Shown one piece after another: positions 1 through 4,778 of a DNA stretch of 5,764 bases. A program made the translations under genes and the position numbers. Within the stretch, counting starts at the first letter, position 1, and each line of letters begins with the position of its first letter. The notes under the pieces are model-generated. The model worked only from the letters and a program-made list of their open reading frames with translations, had not been told where the DNA came from and ran no database searches. The stretch is from Porphyromonadaceae bacterium (GTDB lineage Bacteria > Bacteroidota > Bacteroidia > Bacteroidales > Dysgonomonadaceae), in contig DPAC01000115.1 in the NCBI GenBank assembly GCA_003517675.1, forward strand, positions 1-5,764, read 5' to 3'.

Positions 1-143
1 ATCACAGCCACTACTGCCGCCGAGGAGTTAAAATAGTAGATGAAGCCGCATTCGGCACACTTTTTTGATTTCTCGTTGTGCTCAGCGAATGCTGCCGATC
101 CGCAGCGGGGACAGTAGTGAAATTGGTGTAGCGGATGATTCAT
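1..143 (-). CDS. NUDIX hydrolase with N-terminal zinc ribbon (partial, N-terminal 47 codons)
   Basis: Only the start of the gene is in the window; it continues past the left edge. The first 47 residues read on the minus strand hold two CxxC pairs (C11/C14 in YCPRCG and C29/C32 in CAECGF), followed by YYFNSSAAVVAV. This is a four-cysteine zinc ribbon leading into the first beta strand of a NUDIX domain, a layout I recognise from Bacteroidota NUDIX proteins and, more distantly, NudC-type enzymes. Such enzymes hydrolyse nucleoside diphosphate-linked substrates in the cytoplasm; the substrate cannot be told because the NUDIX box itself is outside the window. The usual Pro after FN is a Ser here. 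The ATG lies 10 nt after the mrp stop and is preceded by AAAGGA, so it is probably translated from the trmB-mrp transcript. The zinc ribbon is seen; the NUDIX assignment is inferred from the ribbon and the YYFN...SAAV segment. Confidence 0.82.
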   Translation of the reverse strand, partial: MNHPLHQFHYCPRCGSAAFAEHNEKSKKCAECGFIYYFNSSAAVVAV

Positions 144-146
144 CGT

Positions 147-152
147 TCCTTT
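147..152 (-). promoter_or_regulatory. Ribosome binding site of the NUDIX gene
   Basis: On the minus strand AAAGGA lies 3 nt before the ATG at 143 (AAAGGAACG-ATG), inside the 10-nt gap after the mrp stop codon. It is the clearest Shine-Dalgarno-like sequence in the window, the other genes having A/T-rich leaders. It supports this ATG as the start and supports translation from a shared mRNA. Confidence 0.55.
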
Positions 153-153
153 G

Positions 154-1263
154 TCATTTACGTGTGATCTCAACGATGCCGGTTTTGGGCAGCTCCCGGT
201 TGCGCTTGTCAACCGCTTCCACCAGGTTGTCTGCCAGCTGGGCGAAAGCCATACCGGTTACACTCTCCTGGTAGAGGGCCACCGGCTGCCCATCGTCACC
301 CGCTTCACGGATGCTCTGAACAATGGGGATCTGTCCCAGTAAAGCATATCCCTTTTCAGCAGCGAGGCGTTTGCATCCCTCCTTGCCGAATAGGTAGTAA
401 CGGTTCTCAGGCAGCTCGGCAGGTGTGAACCAGGACATGTTCTCCACCAGTCCCAGGATGGGTACATTCACCTTCTCGCCGGTAAACATGCTGATACCCT
501 TGCGGGCATCGGCCAGTGCCACCTCCTGGGGCGTGCTCACGATCACCGCACCCGTGATGGGCAGTGTCTGCACCAGTGTGAGGTGGATGTCGCTGGTGCC
601 TGGCGGCAGGTCGATCAGAAAATAGTCGAGCTCACCCCATGAGGCATCGCCAATCAGCTGTTTGAGTGCGTTGCCGGCCATGGCACCCCGCCACACCACT
701 GCATCCTCTTTCTTTACGAAGAAGCCGATGGAGAGCATCTTCACGCCATACTGTTCGATGGGTTGGATCATGTCACGGCCCTCCACCTTTTCCGCCATGG
801 GTGCAGCATCTTCTACTCCCAGCATTTTCGGTACCGATGGCCCGAAGATGTCGGCGTCGAGCAGTCCCACCCGGTATCCTTTCTGTGCAAGTGCCACTGC
901 CAGATTCGTACAGACGGTGCTTTTGCCTACCCCTCCTTTTCCGGAGGCAACCGCTATGATATTCTTCACGCCGGGCAGCAGTTCTGATAACGCCGTCCGG
1001 GGTGGCTGCTTCGACTTCACCTTGATGTTGCCCTTGATCTCGATATTCTTGTCGCCATACATGAGGATTGCCTGTTCGGCCATCTTCACCACCGACTTGA
1101 TAAAGGGGTCGTGAGGCTTTTCGGTGATGAGCGAAAAGCTCACCTTCATTCCTTCAATGCGGAGATCATCTTCCACCATCCCGGCAGAGACAATATCCTG
1201 TCCCGTTCCAGGGTAACGTACATGTTTCAGCGCGTCTAAAATCAGCTGGGGATATATTGCCAT
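154..1263 (-). CDS. mrp: Mrp/ApbC/Nbp35-family P-loop ATPase (Fe-S cluster carrier)
   Basis: A complete 369-aa cytoplasmic protein of the Mrp family, whose members bind and transfer 4Fe-4S clusters to apo-proteins in an ATP-dependent way. Residues 1 to about 90 form a MIP18/DUF59-type domain (YPGTGQDIVSAGMV at 17-30). The ATPase domain follows, with the deviant Walker A GKGGVGKST at 108-116, the switch I-like DADIFGPS at 136-143 and the Walker B/switch II DLPPGTSD at 218-225. Length and domain order are normal for DUF59-Mrp proteins. The odd point is the cluster site: the CxxC that E. coli Mrp carries after the ENMS segment is missing. Residues 274-293 read ENMSWFTPAELPENRYYLFG, and the only cysteines are C118 and C297. 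I recall the same WFTPAELPEN segment in other Bacteroidota homologues, so this is probably a lineage form rather than damage. The gene lies between trmB (61 nt upstream) and the NUDIX gene (10 nt downstream). Its start is preceded by an A9 tract. Confidence 0.93.
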   Translation of the reverse strand: MAIYPQLILDALKHVRYPGTGQDIVSAGMVEDDLRIEGMKVSFSLITEKPHDPFIKSVVKMAEQAILMYGDKNIEIKGNIKVKSKQPPRTALSELLPGVKNIIAVASGKGGVGKSTVCTNLAVALAQKGYRVGLLDADIFGPSVPKMLGVEDAAPMAEKVEGRDMIQPIEQYGVKMLSIGFFVKKEDAVVWRGAMAGNALKQLIGDASWGELDYFLIDLPPGTSDIHLTLVQTLPITGAVIVSTPQEVALADARKGISMFTGEKVNVPILGLVENMSWFTPAELPENRYYLFGKEGCKRLAAEKGYALLGQIPIVQSIREAGDDGQPVALYQESVTGMAFAQLADNLVEAVDKRNRELPKTGIVEITRK

Positions 1264-1273
1264 TGTTTTTTTT

Positions 1274-1340
1274 TAGCTATTAGCTTGTCGCTTGTTGTCA
1301 ATTGTTTATTGGTTTCACTTTTTTTTACCGCTTACCGCTT
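1274..1340. repeat. Degenerate heptanucleotide repeat tract between trmB and mrp
   Basis: The 61-nt spacer reads in 7-nt steps on the plus strand: TAGCTAT, TAGCTTG, TCGCTTG, TTGTCAA, TTGTTTA, TTGGTTT (1274-1315). After a T-rich stretch come two perfect copies of ACCGCTT (1327-1333 and 1334-1340). The perfect pair also encodes the last TrmB codons (Ser-Gly-Lys-Arg-stop on the minus strand). Neighbouring units share 4 to 6 of 7 bases, so the tract looks like an eroded or interleaved array. I see no stable hairpin with a U-run, so it is not an obvious terminator. A role in spacing or replication slippage is possible but unproven. Confidence 0.5.
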
Positions 1341-2074
1341 ATTTTCGCATTTCTGCCGAAGCTGCGATAGCTGTCTCTTTCGATTTCAATCGCAGGTTCT
1401 ACCCATTCCTGCCGTTTGGGGCAGATGAACCGGAGGTACTTGATGGATAAACCACGACTAAGCCACTGTTGTTCATAAAAGGTATGTATTTCGAGGAGAT
1501 CCTCTTCCATTCCGGAGTGATAAAGATCATCGGTCTCGTACAACAGCTCCAGGTTGTTCAGCCTGATCATCTCGCGGGTGTAGGTGTAGAGAAAGGGGCT
1601 ATCGGTTTTCAGATGGATGATTCCGTTCTCTTGCAGGATTCGGCTGTACTCTTTCATAAAGCGGGTGGAGGTGAGTCGTTTGTTGGTCTTTTTCATCTGT
1701 GGATCGGGGAAAGTGATCCAGATCTCCGATACTTCGTTTTCGGCGAAGAAGTGGCGAATCAGTTCGATATGGGTGCGCAAAAAGGCCGCATTGGTGCGCT
1801 TCTCCTCCAGAGCTTCTGTCGCTCCTTTCCACATCCTTGCTCCCTTTATATCGATGCCGATAAAGTTCTTCCCGGGATATCGACGTGCCAGTCCCACCGT
1901 ATATTCACCTTTGCCACATCCCAGTTCCAGCACAATGGGGTTGTTGTTCCCAAAATGTTCATTCCATTTGCCTTTCAGTGGGAAGCCACTTTCCTGCAGT
2001 GTCTTGTAAGTATACTGAAAAACATTGCCGTAGGTGGCCATATCGGCAAATTTGGCCAGTTTATTCTTTGCCAT
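1325..2074 (-). CDS. trmB: tRNA (guanine-46-N7)-methyltransferase
   Basis: A complete 249-aa class I SAM-dependent methyltransferase of the TrmB family, which makes m7G at position 46 of the tRNA variable loop. The SAM site is visible as [18 protein letters not shown] (48-65) followed by the acidic strand end [12 protein letters not shown] (71-82). The family signature [19 protein letters not shown] (122-140) stands where many TrmB proteins have FPDPWPKKRHxKRR, and then come HLKTDSP (154-160) and the C-terminal [12 protein letters not shown] (197-208). Compared with the shorter proteobacterial enzymes there is a basic C-terminal tail, ending SGKR, encoded by a heptamer repeat. The ATG at 2074 gives the expected [13 protein letters not shown]-terminus and lies about 30 nt downstream of a predicted transcription start. 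It is the first gene of the probable trmB-mrp-NUDIX operon. Confidence 0.94.
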   Translation of the reverse strand: MAKNKLAKFADMATYGNVFQYTYKTLQESGFPLKGKWNEHFGNNNPIVLELGCGKGEYTVGLARRYPGKNFIGIDIKGARMWKGATEALEEKRTNAAFLRTHIELIRHFFAENEVSEIWITFPDPQMKKTNKRLTSTRFMKEYSRILQENGIIHLKTDSPFLYTYTREMIRLNNLELLYETDDLYHSGMEEDLLEIHTFYEQQWLSRGLSIKYLRFICPKRQEWVEPAIEIERDSYRSFGRNAKISGKR

Positions 2075-2111
2075 GCATCAATGTTTCATCAATTGTCGCA
2101 CATTTCACCTG

Positions 2112-2119
2112 CAAAAATA
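2112..2119 (-). promoter_or_regulatory. Predicted -7 box of the trmB operon promoter
   Basis: Minus-strand TATTTTTG matches the Bacteroidota -7 consensus TAnnTTTG exactly. It implies a start near 2105 and a leader of about 30 nt before the trmB ATG. A GTTT lies 21 nt upstream in the -33 position, only a partial match to TTTG. This is inferred from consensus alone. Confidence 0.5.
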
Positions 2120-2351
2120 ACCAATTCTGTGTGAAAAGTGAAACTTTCTTGCAAACACTCTGGTGGTTTATGTGATACGAATTCATTGAATTATTTTCAG
2201 TTTGTCGCCTGTATTTCATTTTCTCTTCCAAGTAGTGGATTTTGTGATGAAACGTTTTTTTTCTGATCTTTAAAATTCAGACCCGAAGCGGAATGGATTG
2301 TTCGGTAATATTTTGTCAAAAATCAGAAAAACAGCTACATGTGGCAGCCTG

Positions 2352-2387
2352 CGATTTTTTTGAGAAATAACGATTTTACCTGAGAAA
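2352..2387 (+). repeat. Two-copy direct repeat upstream of the gdhA promoter (possible regulator site)
   Basis: CGATTTTTTTGAGAAA (2352-2367) and CGATTTTACCTGAGAAA (2371-2387) are two copies of CGATTTT-n(2-3)-TGAGAAA. The CGATTTT halves start 19 bp apart and the TGAGAAA halves 20 bp apart, about two helical turns. Relative to the start predicted from the -7 box (about 2439) the copies are centred near -79 and -60, where upstream activators usually bind. The repeat is seen; regulator binding is inferred. Confidence 0.45.
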
Positions 2388-2400
2388 AAGTGTTGTTGAA

Positions 2401-2411
2401 ATATCAGATAT
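2401..2411. promoter_or_regulatory. Palindrome ATATCAGATAT in the -33 region of the gdhA promoter
   Basis: This is a perfect 11-bp palindrome with a single central base, centred at 2406, about 33 bp before the predicted gdhA transcription start. It occupies the place where a Bacteroidota promoter would carry TTTG, which is absent. It could be an operator half-system or chance in A+T-rich DNA. Confidence 0.3.
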
Positions 2412-2424
2412 CCAAAATTATCTA

Positions 2425-2432
2425 TACCTTTG
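2425..2432 (+). promoter_or_regulatory. Predicted -7 box of the gdhA promoter
   Basis: TACCTTTG fits TAnnTTTG exactly and predicts a start near 2439, giving a leader of about 25 nt. No TTTG lies 19-21 bp upstream; the closest TTG (2396-2398) is 26 bp away. The leader AAAACCCAAATAACAT before the ATG is A-rich and has no Shine-Dalgarno, as is common in this phylum. Confidence 0.55.
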
Positions 2433-2464
2433 CTATACTAATATCTTTAAAACCCAAATAACAT

Positions 2465-3802
2465 ATGAGAGTGAATGACATAATGACACAGCTTGAGGCA
2501 AAACACCCCGGTGAATTGGAATACCTTCAGGCAGTGAGGGAAGTGCTGGTTTCCATTGAAGATGTGTATAACCAGCATCCGGAATTTGAAAAAGCGGGCA
2601 TTATCGAACGCATGGTGGAGCCCGATCGTATATTTACTTTTCGTGTTCCCTGGGTGGATGACAATGGGAAAGTGCAGGTAAACCTGGGATACCGTGTACA
2701 GTTCAACGGAGCCCTGGGCCCATATAAGGGCGGTATTCGTTTCCATTCATCGGTAACACTCTCCTCCCTTAAATTTTTGGGGTTTGAGCAAACCTTTAAG
2801 AATGCACTGACCACGCTCCCCATGGGAGGCGGTAAGGGCGGTTCCGATTTCTCAACCCGGGGACGCTCTCAGGCAGAGATCATGCGTTTCTGTCAGGCTT
2901 TCGTGATGGAGCTTTGGCGTAACATCGGTCCCGATACCGACGTGCCGGCAGGCGATATCGGTGTGGGGGGCCGTGAAGTGGGTTACATGTTTGGCATGTA
3001 CAAGAAACTGGCCCGCGAACATACCGGCACTTTTACCGGAAAAGGGATGTCTTTCGGCGGATCACGCCTGCGACCGGAAGCAACGGGATTTGGGGCGCTC
3101 TACTTCGTGCAAAAGATGTGCGAGGCGCACCATATCGACCTGAGAGGGAAAACCGTGGCTGTCTCCGGTTTTGGAAACGTGGCCTGGGGCGCCGTTACCA
3201 AGGCTACCGAGCTGGGCGCAAAGGTGGTGACGATCTCCGGCCCGGATGGTTACATCTACGATGAGGAGGGGATCAACACTCCGGAGAAGATCGATTTTAT
3301 GCTTGAGTTGCGCAACAGTGGCAACGATGTGGTGGCTCCCTATGCGGATGCGTTTCCGAATGCTCACTTCTATCCGGACAGAAAACCGTGGGAGTGCAAG
3401 GTGGATATCGCGCTGCCTTGTGCCATTCAGAATGAACTGAACCTGGAGGATGCCAGACAGCTGAAAGAGAATGGGGTATCCCTTGTAGCCGAAGTATCCA
3501 ATATGGGATGTACCGCCGAAGCGGTAGATTATTTCCTGGATCATCAGATGCTCTTTGCCCCCGGTAAGGCAGTGAATGCCGGCGGCGTGGCCTGTTCCGG
3601 TCTGGAGATGACGCAGAATGCCATGCACATCTCCTGGAGCAACGAGGAGGTGGACAAGTGGCTGCACCAGATCATGAGCGACATTCACGAACAGTGTGTG
3701 GCACACGGCCGGAACGGGAAATATATCAACTACGTGAAAGGTGCCAACATTGCCGGCTTCATGAAAGTGGCCGACGCCATGATGGCGCAGGGCGTGGTAT
3801 AA
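2465..3802 (+). CDS. gdhA: Glutamate dehydrogenase, family I hexameric type
   Basis: A complete 445-aa enzyme interconverting 2-oxoglutarate plus ammonium and L-glutamate with NAD(P)H, linking nitrogen assimilation to central carbon metabolism in the cytoplasm. The N-terminal substrate domain has GPYKGGIRFH (85-94, K88), the catalytic-lysine loop PMGGGKGGSDF (119-129, K124) and PAGDIGVGGREVGYMFG (161-177, D164). From memory these match E. coli GdhA K92, K128 and D168. The dinucleotide fold starts with VAVSGFGNVAWGA (231-243), and the substrate helix KAVNAGGVACSGLEM is at 368-382. Length equals the usual 445-450. F236, P260 and D261 (SGPDGYIYD) match residues tied to NAD preference in the Clostridium symbiosum enzyme, so coenzyme use is open. 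Residues 343-349 read EVSNMGC where relatives have E(V/G)ANMPT. The ATG is supported by the family-like MRVNDIMTQLEAKHPGELEY start and by the -7 box. The gene is probably monocistronic. Confidence 0.96.
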   Translation: MRVNDIMTQLEAKHPGELEYLQAVREVLVSIEDVYNQHPEFEKAGIIERMVEPDRIFTFRVPWVDDNGKVQVNLGYRVQFNGALGPYKGGIRFHSSVTLSSLKFLGFEQTFKNALTTLPMGGGKGGSDFSTRGRSQAEIMRFCQAFVMELWRNIGPDTDVPAGDIGVGGREVGYMFGMYKKLAREHTGTFTGKGMSFGGSRLRPEATGFGALYFVQKMCEAHHIDLRGKTVAVSGFGNVAWGAVTKATELGAKVVTISGPDGYIYDEEGINTPEKIDFMLELRNSGNDVVAPYADAFPNAHFYPDRKPWECKVDIALPCAIQNELNLEDARQLKENGVSLVAEVSNMGCTAEAVDYFLDHQMLFAPGKAVNAGGVACSGLEMTQNAMHISWSNEEVDKWLHQIMSDIHEQCVAHGRNGKYINYVKGANIAGFMKVADAMMAQGVV

Positions 3803-3825
3803 AAGAAGGATGTGAAAAGAGCCTG

Positions 3826-4650
3826 TTAAAAAGCGGATAAACTGGATTTAATTACTACATTCCTTTTTTTTATGATCCCGTATAGATTGTTTTTTTCATA
3901 GCGATCCCATGCAATGCCTTGTCCTTCTGAGGTTATTTTTAAAATATTGTTCAACATAAGAGTGGATCCCATCTCCGGTAATTGCAGGACATAGACCCTG
4001 GCACTGTCGTGACCGGTTACATATAGATTGCCATCAGGTCCCCAGGAACCGCCCGAGCAACTCATTGGTTTGAATTCCTGCAGAACGGGCACGGGAAATG
4101 TCCAGGATTCCATTTCATTCCAGTTTTTATCGAACTTAACCAAGACGGTCCACCTGTTATTTTTGTTTGTCAGCGGTTCAAATTTGTCATAATGGGCAAA
4201 GCAGACCCACCAATAATCGGTATAATAGTCGGCCCAGGTACAGGACCCATATTTTATCCCAAAACTGTGGGAACCGAGATGTTCAAGATTTTCCGTATCA
4301 AAGATCTCGATTGAACTGGTCATTGGTATTTCCGGATAGTTTGAATGGGCGCAGTAAAGTTTGCCATTCACGACTACGCCACCATCGAAATGGATAATCT
4401 GTCCTGAATCGTCCTTCCATTCTGCAACAAGTTCACCGTTTTTTTTACGGTATTTTCCAATTCCTTTTGTGTTGATTGCATAAAAATAAGCCGAATCGAC
4501 CGCAATACCCTGCCTTGCTTCCTGAACTTCATAGGTCTGTACTGTTTTGAATGCGGCATTCTTGGTTTGGGAAAAAGAAATGGTAGTAATCAACAAAAAA
4601 AGCAGGAAGATGATGATTCTGGTGTGATGTAATTTTTTATTGTTTCTCAT
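3826..4650 (-). CDS. Secreted beta-propeller-like protein of unknown function
   Basis: A complete 274-aa protein that I cannot assign to a named family. Residues 1-27 are a clear signal peptide: basic n-region (RNNKKLHHTR), hydrophobic core IIIFLLFLLITTI and probable cleavage SFS|Q at 27/28, typical of Bacteroidota exports. No lipobox cysteine is present, so it should be periplasmic or released. The mature part repeats a 'G(I/G/S)-x-x-D-LY-x-G' pattern: RQGIAVDSAYFYAINTKGIG (46-65), FDGGVVVNGKLYCAHSNYPE (88-107), SCSGGSWGPDGNLYVTGHDS (197-216) and GQGIAWDRYEKNNLYGIIKK (243-262). That suggests about five short beta-propeller blades, the first and last being most alike (QGIA), as expected for ring closure. 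It may bind a ligand or partner; no catalytic residues can be named. It converges on gdhA with 23 nt between stops, and its DNA is clearly more A+T-rich than gdhA. The ATG at 4650 is fixed by the signal peptide. Confidence 0.82.
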   Translation of the reverse strand: MRNNKKLHHTRIIIFLLFLLITTISFSQTKNAAFKTVQTYEVQEARQGIAVDSAYFYAINTKGIGKYRKKNGELVAEWKDDSGQIIHFDGGVVVNGKLYCAHSNYPEIPMTSSIEIFDTENLEHLGSHSFGIKYGSCTWADYYTDYWWVCFAHYDKFEPLTNKNNRWTVLVKFDKNWNEMESWTFPVPVLQEFKPMSCSGGSWGPDGNLYVTGHDSARVYVLQLPEMGSTLMLNNILKITSEGQGIAWDRYEKNNLYGIIKKRNVVIKSSLSAF

Positions 4651-4682
4651 AAATTAACCTGGGTTGATAAATCAAACTGCTG

Positions 4683-4690
4683 CAAAATTA
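4683..4690 (-). promoter_or_regulatory. Predicted -7 box for the beta-propeller gene
   Basis: Minus-strand TAATTTTG matches TAnnTTTG and predicts a start near 4676, a leader of about 25 nt before the ATG at 4650. There is no TTTG at 19-21 bp; the nearest TTTG is only 11 bp upstream. It separates this gene from the upstream gene on the same strand, so they are probably transcribed independently. Confidence 0.45.
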
Positions 4691-4709
4691 CTTTTTATTT
4701 CCAAACGTT

Positions 4710-4768
4710 GCGGTAAAAACCGCCGGTTTTAGCCGCTTATACTATAGTCGGCTTTAGCCGAAGTATAA
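4710..4768. repeat. REP-like hairpin cluster (three inverted repeats)
   Basis: Three palindromic units are packed into 59 nt. GCGGT-AAAA-ACCGC occupies 4710-4723 and CGGTTTTAGCCG 4724-4735. The third, 4737-4768, pairs TTATACT with AGTATAA (7 bp), has a 4-nt bulge (ATAG on one side) and continues as TCGGC-TTTA-GCCGA (5 bp). The 12-mer CGG(T/C)TTTAGCCG therefore occurs twice, 25 bp apart. The cluster begins 10 nt after the stop of the upstream minus-strand gene and ends about 20 bp before the next gene's -7 box. It may protect or terminate the upstream mRNA. An alternative stem AAAACC-GGC-GGTTTT followed by one more T on the minus strand is weakly terminator-like. It also resembles mobile REP-type intergenic repeats. 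Confidence 0.55.
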
Positions 4769-4778
4769 CCCGCATACT

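Larger units (their letters stand above)
2075..2464. other. Divergent trmB/gdhA intergenic region (390 nt)
   Basis: This A+T-rich gap separates the divergent starts of trmB and gdhA. It holds the trmB -7 box at its left end and the gdhA -7 box, a palindrome and a direct repeat at its right end. The middle (about 2120-2350) has no credible gene, tRNA or terminator. The only structure I see there is a 10-bp perfect inverted repeat, TTTTTCTGAT (2258-2267) with ATCAGAAAAA (2322-2331), separated by 54 nt. A 390-nt gap is long for two housekeeping genes and leaves room for regulator binding upstream of gdhA. Confidence 0.6.

Noticed and set aside
662..1114. 150-aa open frame on the plus strand inside mrp
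   Set aside because: It lies wholly antisense to a well-supported gene, has low-complexity Ser/Pro/Thr content and no start signals; it is a shadow of mrp codon bias.
1469..2134. 221-aa open frame on the plus strand across trmB
   Set aside because: It is antisense to trmB, whose catalytic motifs are intact, and resembles no protein I know.
2247..2273. Eight-codon open frame MKRFFSDL upstream of gdhA as a leader peptide
   Set aside because: It lies about 180 nt before the predicted gdhA transcription start, has no attenuator stem-loops after it and is of a length expected by chance.
2442..2449. TATCTTTA as an alternative gdhA -7 box
   Set aside because: It departs from TAnnTTTG at the final G and would leave a leader of only about 9 nt; the exact match at 2425-2432 is better.
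3062..3706. 214-aa open frame on the minus strand inside gdhA
   Set aside because: It is fully antisense to gdhA with His/Ile-rich shadow composition and no promoter or ribosome site.
3864..3871. T8 run as a gdhA terminator
   Set aside because: No stable GC-containing stem precedes it, and it lies in the coding sequence of the convergent gene.
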